Positions 33,182 through 45,360 of a DNA stretch of 64,000 nt are shown in pieces (the first letter of the stretch is position 1; the number at the start of each line of letters is the position of its first letter). Where the stretch lies: the NCBI GenBank assembly GCA_017893485.1, contig CM030360.1, positions 8,022,898-8,086,897 of the forward strand, in the 5' to 3' direction. The DNA comes from Hemerocallis citrina (Eukaryota > Streptophyta > Magnoliopsida > Asparagales > Asphodelaceae). A model generated the notes under the pieces. That model did not search any database. It saw only the letters and a program-made list of their open reading frames with translations, and was not told the origin of the DNA. Position numbers and translations under genes: made by a program.

Positions 33182-34198
33182 ATGGCAAATTCAAGCAATT
33201 CTGTTTCGATAGAAGTTGAAAGAAATCTTATTTGGTGGAGAGGTGAAGGTTTTCCAAATCCCTCAAATTTCTTGCTATTTTTGATGAATTTGAGTATGAA
33301 GTTGGAAGCTTTACCCAGAATTAGGTTGGTTTTGGATTGTTTGGTGTAAAAAGTTGGAATCTTGATGAGTTGAGATTCGAATGGGAATAGAGATTTTGTA
33401 GAAATGGGTGTGTTCTTTTTGTTGGTTAGTTTGTAGTAGTGCCACTTGTAGGGTGTATGTGTAATTCCTAGGAGTTGGTTAAATTTTGGTTTTTTTGCTG
33501 GTAATTAGTTTGTGAATGGAAGTATATAACACCCCTTTTACTAAATTTTGATGAGTTAGTTGTTTGTTCTATTGAGTGACAGTTGTGAAGTGAATAATGT
33601 TTTGGGTTTTTCCTCCCGATTTCGATGAATGCTGCTAATGCTATGTACATGTGAATGCACCCGAATTTCACAGAAAAAGATTGTTTTGTTGTTGCTAAGT
33701 GGTTCTTCTTGGTGGTCATATCAACATTTTGGGCAAACAAGTTGTGGCTCGATATCAGTCACAATGCATGAGGATCAAGAAAGTCTGGCACTCGTTATAT
33801 ACCCGGATATAGCATTGAACTGTAAGTGTTGGAAATTACACTATATGCGACAATTTTTTATACATGGGAAGATGAGGAAGTTTGATAGGTAGTTGTTATT
33901 TATGTTAGTCAATTTGAACAGATATGTTGTGCTTCCATGGATAACGGATTATTCTTTTGCCCTTAAGCTGCTTCGTTTCTCCTTGACAATTTCTGCATAT
34001 ATCATATAAGTCTACCTGGCCACGAGGTCGGTAATGTTTTTTTGTATATCAATGTAGTTTCTTGTTTCCTATTCTTTTGGGCAATGTACTCACAAGAGTT
34101 TTGTGACAGTTAGGAGCTGGGCCAATTTCTTCAAATGTGTTGGTCCCTTCGTTTGATGATTTAGCCGATCAGGTTGCAGATGTTCTTGATTTATTTGG
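33182..34198 (+). pseudogene. NDL/SF21-like (N-myc downregulated-like) gene, 5' exons only, decayed
   Basis: Four exon-like blocks align in order with plant NDL/SF21 proteins of the Ndr alpha/beta-hydrolase family. Exon 1 (from ATG 33182) reads MANSSNSVSIEVE and ends at GAGAG/GTGAAG. Exon 2 (about 33700-33821) includes SISVTMHEDQESLALVIYPD and ends at a GTAAGT donor. Exon 3 (33922-34030) matches the family's conserved Cys-Phe...Pro-Gly-His-Glu block but has an in-frame TAA and frameshifts. Exon 4 (34110-34198) includes ISSNVLVPSFDDLADQVADV and ends GG/GTAATG. The remaining exons are missing, so it is a truncated pseudogene. In Arabidopsis, NDL proteins act with G-protein beta subunits in auxin transport. 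Confidence 0.8.
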
Positions 34199-35492
34199 GT
34201 AATGCTCGATACCATTCTTCACAAGAGGAAATGCAAGAGTTAATCAATAGCCACAAAAACAAGCTCACGTATGCCAATTCTTCTTTCACATATGTTTTTA
34301 AAAAAAAACATATATTCATGGTTGTTATTGAATTTATTTGTTTTATTGTGTGGTTTGTTTTTGTAATTTGTGCCCATTGTTTTTCTGTGGGTGGTTTTCA
34401 CCATTATTACCAAAGTGCCATATCCCATATCATGATGGATTTCATAACTGTTACTAACATTTTCTGATGACCGATTGGAACACCATTTATTTTATGATAT
34501 GTAGAAATCAATTTGATAGTTCGCACTCTTACTTGCAAGCATTAAGTGGCTTTCCACAAAGGCATTTGTTCTGGAGATAGGCATTCACTCCAATTTTTGC
34601 AGTCGCATGACCTTGTGGGATCTTCCTACGCAGCTCATTATAGATGAAATTGAAGGATTGAGCATATGCCAACTGGTTGATCTGGGCCGGGATTGAACTG
34701 TAGATCAAGTTATTCTAGAGATTCAAATATCTCATCAGAAAAACAAAGTTGCTGCCCTTGATGCTTGCTATGCTTATCATTCAAATATGGTTTAGTACTG
34801 TTTTATCAGCATTGCTTGTAACTTAAAAAACTAAGAAGATACTCTTAAACCACAATAAGTAAAAAGTTTCTTCTCTATCTGTTTGTGTCTTTAGATCAGT
34901 TAGTCTGTAGAAATGCACAGTAGGGTTAAGTACATAATTTTGCGCAAACATAGTATGTATATATATATACCACACTTATTCACTCTTTAAAGGTACTGAT
35001 TATACCATTCTTCACTATTAGGAGTTTTGTAGCATATTTATAGAGATTAAGCCATGATTAGTATAAGTATGTAGAGGATGACCACTTGCATTCTTTTTTA
35101 GTTTCAAAAAGAATATCTTGCAAAAATTAGGAACAACAAGCATTCTTAATATAATAATAAAATAATTATGATAATTATCTAGCAAATAATTTTGCAAATA
35201 CAACTAATATTTCTATCACTTCATTTAGTAAATTATATACATTTTACGTGGAGAAACAATATTATCTATTTTTTATTATTATTATTGATTTTAATATAAT
35301 ACAAGAACCAAATATAATAAAAATAAAGTTAACTTATTATGTTAGCCATTAATGAACATACTACCAACTACATTTAATTATGTTAAACTATTTCCTCTGT
35401 ATGCATTAAAGAGAGAGAAGCACATTCGTATTGAGAATTTTTGAAGTTGCATTCTACTGATAAATATAAGATAAATGGTAAAATTTTAGATT
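34199..35492 (+). other. Decayed gene-like DNA, unrecognised
   Basis: 34600-34790 contains a coding-like stretch (LIIDEIEGLSICQLVDLG, then HQKNKVAALDACYAYHS) broken by stops. I do not recognise the family. The rest is AT-rich without a gene. The end at 35492 is the CACTA insertion site. Confidence 0.35.
35490..35492. repeat. 3-bp target duplication ATT (left), CACTA element
   Basis: ATT precedes CACTACAAAAGA and recurs at 47136-47138. Confidence 0.85.
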
Positions 35493-35512
35493 CACTACAA
35501 AAGATACTGCTT

Positions 35513-35760
35513 TTACCGGCGATTATTCCCCGGCGTTTTACTAGTAGCGCCGGGGTAGGGAGTGAGTAGGAATTGGGCGCCAGATGGGATGGTCATACAC
35601 CGGCGGTCGATTTAAAACGCCGGCGTATGTTAGTATTCACCGGCGTTTTACTTAAACACGCCGGTGAAGTTTATTATTCACCGGCGTTTTTTATTATAAA
35701 CGCCGGCGAATATACGAACACATTCACCGGCGTTTCAAATTAAAACGCCGGTGAATAACT
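35513..35760. repeat. CACTA left subterminal repeats
   Basis: Multiple copies of CACCGGCGTTTT and its complement AAACGCCGGTG, arranged as inverted pairs separated by short AT-rich loops. They are the likely binding sites of the element's own TNPA-like factor. Confidence 0.85.
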
Positions 35761-35769
35761 GGGATAAAA

Positions 35770-36050
35770 CCCGCGAACCCTAATCTTTCGCTCGCCATTT
35801 TCCCAATACCCCCCCAAAAAAAAAGAGGCGCTTCGTTTCCCTCCTTCCTCGCTCTACTTCCCGCGCGTTTGCCTCCGCCGCTTCGTCCTCTTCGACGGCC
35901 TTCGACCTTTCGAAATCGTCCCTTCTTCCCTTCGTCCTTTTCGATTTCCCTCTTCCCTCTCTTTATTTGGAGGTGAATCGGCGGTCGCCCCCTCTCTCTC
36001 TCTCTCCTACGCCCCCGCCCTCGTCGCCCCGCTCCCTCTCTCTCTCTTCG
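35770..36050 (+). promoter_or_regulatory. CT-rich leader and first non-coding exon of the transposase gene
   Basis: A CT-rich stretch with CTCTCTCT runs lies just inside the subterminal repeats and ends TCTTCG/GTATGATC, a good splice donor at 36051. The matching acceptor is TTTAATTTCAG at 38506, 19 bases before the transposase ATG. Confidence 0.5.
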
Positions 36051-36174
36051 GTATGATCTCTTGATTTCCCTTATTTTCCAAAAAAAGCAGCTTTTTTCAG
36101 TTTATTCATCTTGATTTCCTTAACATGAACGGTTTAGTTGAGATGAAGAATTAATAGAAAAATATATGCTTAGA

Positions 36175-37935
36175 TAATGGAAATTTTCATCTTCTTTTAC
36201 TGTTAATGAAGCTGATTTCATGCATCTGATTGTCTTCATGGCATGTTTGTTTTTTTACCCAAAATGGGTTCATTGTGAACTGAGGATGCTCTAGGTACGT
36301 ATGCCAATATCCTCCGGCCGGATATGCACAACAATTGGATTTTAGATTTAGTTGGGCACAGTGAATTAGTAGAGCAACATATAAGCTCACATAATGGGAA
36401 ATTTTCATTTTCAGATACTGTTAAAGTAACCTGATTGCAATCTTTGGCATGGTTTTTTAACACAAAATGGGTTCACTTCCAAACTAAGTATGCTGCTAGC
36501 ATACCCATTTTCTTTCACTGTTAATGAAGCTGATTTCATGCATCTGATTGTCTTCTTGGCATGCATGTTTTTTTACCCAAAATGGGTTCACTGTGAACTG
36601 AGGATGCTATAGGTACGTATGTCAAAATCCTCCAGCCGGATATGCACAACAATTGGATTTTAGATTTAGTTGGGCTAAAGAAGTAGTAGAGCAACATATA
36701 AGCTCAGATAATGGGAAATTTTCATTTTCAGATACTGTTAAAGTAACCTGATTACAATCTTTGGCATGGTTTTTTAACACAAAATGGGTTCACTTCCAAA
36801 CTAAGTATGCTGCATAGCATCCCCAGTTTCTTTCACTGTTAGTGAAGCTGATTTCATGCATCTGATTGTCTTCTTGGCATGCATGTTTTTTTACCCAAAA
36901 TGGGTTCACTGTGAACTGAGTATGCTATAGGTACGTATGCCAAAATCCTCCGGCCGGATATGCACAACAATTGGATTTTAGATTTAGTTGGGCTAAAGAA
37001 GTAGTAGAGCAACATATAAGCTCAGATAATGGAAATTTTCATTCTCAGAAACTGTTAGAGAAGCTGATTGCCATCTTAGGCATGATTTTTTAACAAAATG
37101 GGTTCACTTCCAAACTAAGTATGCTGCTAGCATCCTCATTTTCTTTCACTGTTAGTGAAGCTTATTTTCATGCATCTGATTGTCATCTTGGCATGTTTTT
37201 TTTGACCAAAATGGGTTCGCTGTGAACTGAGGATGCTATAAGTACGTATGCCAAAATCCTCCGGATACGCACAACAATTGGGTTTTAGATTTAGTTGGGT
37301 TGAAGAAGTAGTATAGCAACATATAAGCTCTGATAATGGAAAATTTATCATTTTCAAATACTGTTAAAGTAACCTGATTGTCAATCTTTGGCATGGTTTT
37401 TTATACCAAAATGGGTTAACTTCCAATCTAAGTATGCTGCTAGCATCCCCATTTTCTTTTTTTGTTGTTAGTGAAGCTTATTTTCATGCATCTGATTGTC
37501 ATCTTGGCATGTTTTTTTTACCAAAATGGGTTCACTGTGAACTGAGGATGGTATAGGTACGTATGCCAAAATCCTCCGGCCGGATATGCGGCTACAATTG
37601 GGTTTTAGATTTAGTTGGGCTGAAGAAGTAGTAGAGCAACATATAAGCTCAGATAATGGGAAATTTTTCATTTTCAGATACTGTTAAAGTAACCTGACTG
37701 CAATCCTTGGCATGGTTTTTTAACAAAATGGGTTCACTTCCAAACTAAGTATGCTGCATAGCATCCCCAGTTTCTTTCACTGTTAATGAATTGAAGCTTA
37801 TCCCATGCATCTGATTGTCATTTTGGCATATTTTTTTGACCAAAATGGGTTCACTGTGAACTGAGGATGCTATAGCTCTATGCCAAAATCCTCCGGCTAT
37901 GTACAACAATTGGTTCACTCTGAAAAATATATGCT
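36175..37935 (+). repeat. ~316-bp tandem repeat array 1 in the CACTA element
   Basis: The word CTGTTAATGAAGCTGATTTC or a close variant recurs at about 36200, 36519, 36836, 37149, 37466 and 37780, giving units of 313-319 bp. Each unit includes 'aaaatgggttcactgtgaac', 'aaaatcctccggccgga' and 'gagcaacatataagctca'. The last copy is partial. Confidence 0.92.
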
Positions 37936-37980
37936 TACATACTAGACATTTTAATTTTTCTTTTACTCTTTCTTTTGTTT

Positions 37981-37982
<2 letters not shown>

Positions 37983-38045
<63 letters not shown>

Positions 38046-38046
38046 G
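37983..38046. repeat. (ATT)n microsatellite
   Basis: About 21 consecutive ATT/TTA units. Confidence 0.95.
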
Positions 38047-38525
38047 AGATAAGTGATTATTAGTAGTCATGAACAGAATAGTTCATGAGTCATCAGATCT
38101 TCTTGTTACCGTAGTTACAGCACGACGCGCTCATTATTCGGCCGATTCCTCTTCATCAGCAAAATACCCTTTACCATCATCATCTCCTTGAACGGAAAGC
38201 CAAATACAGGGGAGACTATAGTCAATTTTTTTTTATGCTCGAACACAGGGTGTGCGATAAAATACCACTAAGGTGGTTGTGATCATTTCCACAAAAGGTC
38301 GTTTAGGGTTTGGTGAATAGAGTAGATTGTGTTAAGATGTAGTTTTTTTTTGTACATTTTTTGGAGCCACAATTTCTTTATTTTACAGTTAAAGATTATA
38401 TCGTTTATTTATTTGCAGCTAGGGATGGTTTTCAAATAGGTGAAATTTAATATACAAAATGCCTTTTACTGTTATTACTATTTAATATATCAAATTTTAA
38501 TTTCAGACTGTGTGCTATTGATATA

Positions 38526-41500
38526 ATGGATAGAAGTTGGATTAGTAAACCACGATTATCCAAGGAGTACCGTGATGGTATTAAAGATTTTATTATCTTT
38601 GCCAAACGACATTCCCGTGATCCCAACCTAATCCTTTGTCCATGCCTTCGCTGTACAAATTGTATGCTGAGGACATGTGACGTAGTACATACACACTTGG
38701 CTGTCAACGGTTTTCTTCAAGGGTACACAAGGTGGTTTTGTCATGGAGAGGATCATACGGCAGCTCCTGTTCGTCCGGTTGTATTAGAAAATGAAGCTGA
38801 GCCCTTAGTGAACGAAGACTTAAGCGTTCCCGATGAGATGCATGCTTTGTTACAAGATGCCATGGGGATTCATAATGTTCCTTTCCACACCAATGACCCA
38901 ACAACCGAAGTTCACAATGAGTCAACAGAAACAAACCAGATTGGTGGTGGGGTGGACGAGGAAATGTCTGGCCCCACCCCTGAAAATAATAAGCAGCAAG
39001 AATCCTTCGCTAAGTTACTTGAAGATGCTAGTACTCCGTTGTACCACGACTGCACCAAATTTTCTAAGTTCTCATTCATTGTTAGACTATTTCAGATTAA
39101 ATGTTTAAACGGGTGGTCTGCTAAGTCCTTCACTATGCTACTTGAATTGTTGAATGAAGCATTTCCTAAAATCTGTATTCCAAACTCAGCCTATAAAATC
39201 AAAAAATTCCTAAGTTCTCTCGATCTAGGATATGAGAAGATAGCAGCATGTCCAAATGACTGTATGCTTTTCACGAGTGGTAAGGAAAGTCTGGAGAATT
39301 GCGAAGTGTGTGGTTCTTCGAAATGGAAAGAAAGACCAAATCAAGACGAGGGAGCCAGTGGATCTACTAAGCGAAGTAGGAAAAAGAAGCCCGCCAAAAC
39401 ATTGCGTTACTTTCCTCTGATTCCTAGGTTACAAAGGTTGTTTATGTCTACAAAAACTTCTTCTGATATGAAATGGCATGCTGAAGGTCGCACTAATGAT
39501 GGGATTCTTAGACATCCTGCTGATTCTCAATCTTGGAAAAAATTTGATGAAAGATATCCTGATTTTGCGGAAGATCCTCGAAATGTGAGACTTGGACTAG
39601 CTAGTGATGGTTTCAACCCTTTCAGGTAAATGAGTAGTACATACAGCATATGGCCGGTTGTGTTGATACCATACAATTTGCCGCCTTGGAAATGCATGAA
39701 GCAGTCCTCATTTATTTTGTCCATGATAGTTCCTGGACCGAAAAGTCCTGGAAATGATATAGATGTGTACCTACAACCGTTAATAGATGAACTTCAGAAG
39801 TTGTGGGTGGGTGTTCCAACCTATGATGCTGTGGCTAAAGAAACATTTTCTCTTCGTGCCGTGTTGTCTTGGACAATCAATGATTTTCCAGCATATGCAA
39901 ATTTATCTGGATATAGTACTAAAGGACGTTATGCATGTCCATGTTGTGCTGACCAAACTAGTTCAAGGTGGTTGTACAATGGCAGAAAGTTTTGCTATAT
40001 GGGTCATAGGAGATGGTTGCCTGACACACATATATTTCGGGCAGAGGCAGCGACATTTGATGGCACCGACGAGTGGGAACATGCTCCTGGGTCTTCTTCT
40101 GGTTCAGATATTTTGAGGCGGGTAGATGGTCATCAATTCAAATATGGAAAGGAACCAGAAGTTAGGACAAAGGGCAAGAAAAGGGCAAGGCCAGAGCAAG
40201 GTGAGGAGACCGATCTATATGGCGAAGATGAGGATCAAAACTTGACGAGTTTAGGTGCATGGAAGAAGAAGAGTATTTTCTTCAAGTTGTCGTATTGGGA
40301 ATTTAACTTACTGCGACATAATTTAGATGTGATGCATATCGGAAAAAATATTGGTGAGAATTGTATAAGAACAGTTATGGGAGATGATCGGAAGACAAAG
40401 GACAATCTCAAGAGCCGACTTGATTTGAAGTCAATGGGCATCCGACATGAGTTGCACCCAGAAGAATTGCCGAACGGGAAAGTACTCCTACCTCCTGCAA
40501 TCTATTCAATGTCAAAATCGGAGTTGGAGTTGTTTTGCAAAGTACTACTTGAACTTAAAGTCCCTGATGGCTATTCTTCTAACATGGCAAGATGTGTCAA
40601 CTTTAAAGAGAAGAGGCTTTAGGGTCTAAAGTCACACGACTACCACATCCTAATGCAGGATCTCCTTCCTGTGGCCCTAAGGTCTTCAATGTGTGAGCAA
40701 GTCACTACTGTCCTAAAAGATCTTTGTAGCATATATAAAGGTATTTGCTCAAGAATGCTTCGTGTTGAAGATCTGGACCAATTGGAGCAGCAGGCGGCAT
40801 TGACACTTAGTAAAATGGAGATGATATTTCCTCCATCGTTTTTCACTATTATGATTCACTTGATAATCCACCTTGCTGGTGAAGCCAGAATCGGCGGTCC
40901 TGTTCACTATCGGTGGATGTACCCCATTGAGAGGTAAAATAATTCATTCATCTTACGAAATTGAATTTTCAAAAGCTCATTTCTTTTAATCCCCTAATCC
41001 TCTCTAGTTTATTAATTGTACATGTTCAGGTACCTATACCGGCTAAAGGGTTATGTGTAAAATAGAGCATATCCTGAAGGGTCAATAGCCCAGGGATATC
41101 TATCAGAGGAGTGCTCACATTTTTTTTCCAGGTATTTGCCTGGTGTGGAGACATCTTCCAGTAGACCACGTAGAAATCCAGACATTTCCAACCTTGATGG
41201 TGCACAATATCTTTTTAATACCGCTGGCACCACTGTTGGTAAAGTTGATGCATTTGAGCTCGATAGCTTAGCGTGGGAACAGGCACATCGATATGTGCTA
41301 GACCATCATGCATCAGTGGAACCATTTCGAAAGTAAGTTGCTTTTGAATTTTAATCGAATACAGTGAAAACCGCGGAGTTCGATATTTTTGATACTTTTT
41401 GTTATTCCTAATTTCAATTGCTTGTTTTTTAGCAAATTTGTCAGGGACATCAAACGAAGGGCTAGACCAAGAAGACTACCACCACGTGAACAAAACAAGC

Positions 41501-42297
41501 TGATGAATGAAAATTTTCATAAGTGGTTTGAATCTCATGTAGGTGAATTACAGTTATGCAAGTTAATCTTTATTATATCTACATTTTCTATGGTGTTGAT
41601 ACGATTTGCGCAAAATTAATAGGTACATTCTTTGGGTCCTGAAGGTGCGTCATCTGAAATACAAGTACTTGCCAAAGGTCCTTATCAGATGGTCAAAAGA
41701 TACGGAGGATACATATTCAATGGTTTTAGATTTCGTACTAAGGATAGTGAATGTAATTTGAAGTCTCAAAATAGTGGAATGGTAGTGACGTCTAAGACTA
41801 GAAGTTATGCTTCCAAATCGGACACGAGGCCTGTAGATGGAGATCTCGACTACTATGGAGTGCTCACGGATATCATTGAGTTGAATTATTTTGGCCATTT
41901 CCGTGTTGTCTTATTTCGTGGGGATTGGACTGAGTTTGATAGGAATTTTGCTAACAACAAGGACAAGCTTGGCTTCACAGTTGTAAACTTCTCAAAATTG
42001 ATTCACATCGGTACACACATTAGCCATGAGCCATTTGTGTTTCCATCCCAAGTGCAACAAATGTTCTACATTGAAGATCCAACCCTGCCAAAATCGTATG
42101 TGGCTATCCCTATGCAACCAAGAGATGTATTCCAACTGGGCGATACTTCAGACGATGAATACGGTGAAGACATGAACAGTTACATTGCTTCTGAGTTTCC
42201 TGTGTTTGATGTAAACACAACCGATATTGGAATTTGCGGGACTTGGCTCCGCAAGGATGGAGAAGAGGGCGATGTACTGGAAGATGTCGTATTGTAG
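38526..42297 (+). pseudogene. CACTA transposase (TNP2/TNPD-type), four coding exons, three in-frame stops
   Basis: Exons fit GT-AG rules: 38526-40933, 41030-41332, 41433-41538 and 41623-42297. The N-terminus is a transposase-associated domain (MDRSWISKPRLSKEYRDG, Cys-rich CPCLRCTNC). A TNP2-like core follows (SDGFNPF, YSIWPVVLIPYNLPPWKC, then GRYACPCCAD and HNLDVMHIGKNIGENCI). A DUF4218-type block includes LIIHLAGEARIGGPVHYRWM, and the last exon is a DUF4216-type domain with an acidic tail. In-frame stops are TAA 39627-39629, TAG 40620-40622 and TAA 41058-41060; I saw no frameshift. The enzyme would cut at the element ends in the nucleus. Introns and frame stay intact around the stops, so decay is recent or function is lost only lately. 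Confidence 0.9.
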
Positions 42298-42643
42298 TTT
42301 ACATGATTTTCAATTGGGTTTATTATATGTCTGTAATTTTATGTCTTAAATCTTGTTGTAATATTATGTCTGTAATTTCGAATATGTTCATTGTGAATTT
42401 AATACACTGGTTTAATTATCTTTCTATTTTCTACTGCTTGGTATTATTTACATTAAACTATGCTTAGTGTCATTTGAACCAAACTATCGTTGTAATTTAA
42501 TCTGTTACAAATCTAATTTTTTTTATTTTTTTACAATTATGTTGGTTTGTTAATCCTACTAAAGTACAAATTTTATGATAGTTATTATAAACATATTATT
42601 AATTAAATTTGCATATCTAAGGAAGTTATCGAATCCTTGACAG
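42298..42643 (+). other. Transposase 3' region and spacer; no gene
   Basis: AT-rich with repeated 'tgtctgtaattt' words and several AATAAA-like contexts. Ends in TTGACAG, a likely acceptor for the next exon. Confidence 0.4.
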
Positions 42644-42784
42644 GTACAACATGCCGAGGCGTGGAAAGAGGGTAAATATAAATGATGGCAACGAGAGCCA
42701 TGGGGATGAGCAGCCACTAAATAATAGTGGCAGTCAAACATATGAGAGTGAGGGTAGCATGCCGCCCACTGTCAAAAAACATCG
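42644..42784 (+). CDS. First exon of a possible second CACTA gene (TNPA position)
   Basis: An ATG at 42651 opens 44 codons starting MPRRGKRVNINDGNESHGDE, ending AACATCG/GTAAGTC. A candidate last exon at 46147-46204 follows a TTTTTTTCACAG acceptor after a 3.36-kb repeat-filled intron, giving a product of only about 65 residues. The position after the transposase gene fits the TNPA gene of En/Spm-type elements, but no DNA-binding domain is visible, so this is either a remnant or a wrong guess. Confidence 0.35.
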
Positions 42785-43399
42785 GTAAGTCTTAAAATTG
42801 GTATTTTTAAAGAGATTATGTTACTTGAATGCATGAAAGACACGTACTAGTTTTTGTGAGTCTGCATTGTGGCTGTCGTCTATAAGCATTTCGTCTATGT
42901 TTCTTAAGTGGGCTGTGATTAGAAAGAAAGGGCTGGAGTGGAGATCTGGAAACCCAAATAGAGACATCTCGTTTATTTTAATATACACTTATTGTTGGAC
43001 CAACCCCCTCTTGCTGTTGTTGCTGATGTCTCTTTGTGTGCGTGTGTTGAAGGGAATGAAGGGATGAGAGAGAGATGAGAAAAATGCCGCTATGTTAGCC
43101 TGGTGTATCCTCATTCTCTACCATCCCTCTTTCTGGCTCCATATATGGCTTCTATATTAAATTGGTTTCCATCCACGATGACAGTCCGTAATACTACACT
43201 TGATATGAGCCCATGTTCATAGCTGCATCCTATTGCATACTCACAAACAACTAATACTTGTCGGCCTTGCATCGTATGCCCAACCCCACTTTGGCACATA
43301 ACCTGGTATAGATGACATTGTATGACCTGCAAACAAGGATTGTTCAGCCGTGTTGTTGTACTGATTTGGAGGATGTGAAAATGGGACCATAAAATAGCT

Positions 43400-43590
43400 T
43401 AAGAAGACCATCAGGTTTGTGAAATAAGCTTCACTAACAGTGAAAGAAACTGGGGATGCTATGCAGCATACTTAGTTTGGAAGTGAACCCATTTTGGCTA
43501 AAAAATCATGCCGAAGATAGCAATCAGATGCATGAAATCAGCTTCTTTAACAGTATCTGAAAATGAAAATTTTTCATAATCTGAGCATAT
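43400..43590 (-). repeat. Inverted copy of the ~316-bp CACTA repeat
   Basis: Reads as the reverse complement of the array unit ('cttcactaacagtgaaagaa', 'gtttggaagtgaacccattt', 'gaaatcagcttctttaacag'), opposite to the arrays on either side. Confidence 0.85.
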
Positions 43591-44059
43591 ATGTTTCTTT
43601 AACAGTGACTGTGAACAATTGTTCTTAATTGGGCTGTGATTAGAAAGAGACGAGTTGGAGTGGAGATCTGGAAATCCATATAGAGACATCTTGTTCATAA
43701 TAATTTATTATTATTGTTGTTCTTGTCGCTCTTGCTGTTGTTGCTGATGTCTCTATGTGTTCGTGTGCTGAAGGGAAAGAAGGGATGAGAGAGAGATGAG
43801 GAAAATGCCGCTATGTTAGCCTGGTGTATCCTCATTCTCTACCATTCCTCTTTCTGGCTTCTATATTTGGTTTCCTTCCACGATGACAATTCCAGTTAAA
43901 ACTACACTTGCTATGAGCCCTATTCGTATTTCTCTTCCATGAAGAATTGATCTATGACTACAATCTCCATTCAAAACCCAATTGTTCTATATTTGGTTCC
44001 CACTTGCTGTTGTTGCTGTTGTTGAAGTGAACCCGTTTTGTTTTATTGTAACCCATTTT

Positions 44060-45360
44060 GATATGCACAACACTTGGGTTTTGCGATATAGTTTGGCTAA
44101 AAAAGTAGTAGAGCAACATATAAGCTCAGATAATGGAGAAATTTTCATTTTCAGATACTGTCAATGTAACCTGATTGCAATCTTTGGCATGGTTTTTTTA
44201 ACACAAAATGGGTTCACTTCCAAACTATGTATGCTGCATAGCATCCCCAGTTTCTTTCACTGTTAGTGAAGCTTATTTCACAAACCTGATGGTCTTCTTA
44301 AGCTATTTTATGGTCCCATTTTCACTAACTGTTAGTGAAGCTGATTTCAAGCACCTGATTGTCTTCTTGGCATGTTTGTTTTTATACCAAAAATGGGTTC
44401 ACTGTGAACTGAGGATATTATATAGGTACGTATGCCAAAATCCTCCGGCCGGATATGCACAACACTTGGGTTTTGCGATATAGTTGGGCTAAAAAAGTAG
44501 TAGAGCAACATATAAGCTCAGATAATGGAGAAATTTTCATTTTCAGATACTGTCAATGTAACCTGATTGTTTAACACAAAATGGGTTCACTTCCAAACTA
44601 AGTATGCTGCATAGCATCCCCAATTTCTTTCACTGTTAGTGAAGCTTATTTCACAAACCTGATGGTCTTCTTAAGCTATTTTATGGTCCCATTTTCACTA
44701 ACTGCTAGTGAAGCTGATTTCAAGCACCTGATTGTCTTCTTGGCATGTTTGTTTTTATACCAAAAATGGGTTCACTGTGAACTGAGGATATTATATAGGT
44801 ACGTATGCCAAAATCCTCCGGCTGGATATGCACAACAATTGGGTTTTGCGATATAGTTGGGCTAAAAAGGTAGTAGAGCAACATATAAGCTCAAATAATG
44901 GAGAAATTTTCATTTTCAGATACTGTCAATGTCACCTGATTGCAATCTTTGGCATGGTTTTTTTAACACAAAATAGGTTCACTTCCAAACTAAGTATACT
45001 GCATAACATCCCCAGTTTCTTCTTTTGTTGTTAGTGAAGCTTATTTTCATGCATCTGATTGTGATCTTGGCATGTTTTTTTGACCAAAAACGGGTTTACT
45101 GTGAACTGAGGATGCTATGGGTACGTATGCCAAAATCCTCCGGATACGCACAACAATTGGGTTTTAGATTTAGTTGGGCACAGTGAATTAGTAGAGCAAC
45201 ATATAAGCTCAGATAATGGAAATTTTCATTTTCAGATACTGTTAATGAAGCTGATTGCCATCTTTGGCATGATTTTTTAACAAAAAATGGGTTCACTTCC
45301 AAACTAAGTATGCTGCTAGCATCCTCATTTTCTTTCACTGTTAATGAAGCTTATTTCATT
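44060..45360 (+). repeat. ~316-bp tandem repeat array 2 in the CACTA element
   Basis: Four or so units of the same family as 36175-37935, with 'tagtagagcaacatataagc' recurring at about 44105, 44499, 44870 and 45190. Some units have an extra segment ('cctgatggtcttcttaagct'). Confidence 0.9.

Larger units (their letters stand above)
36051..38506 (+). other. Predicted 5' UTR intron of the transposase gene, filled by a tandem array
   Basis: GT at 36051 and AG at 38506 enclose about 2.46 kb. It consists of the ~316-bp array (36175-37935), an (ATT)n tract and a short unique part. No coding frame. Confidence 0.5.
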
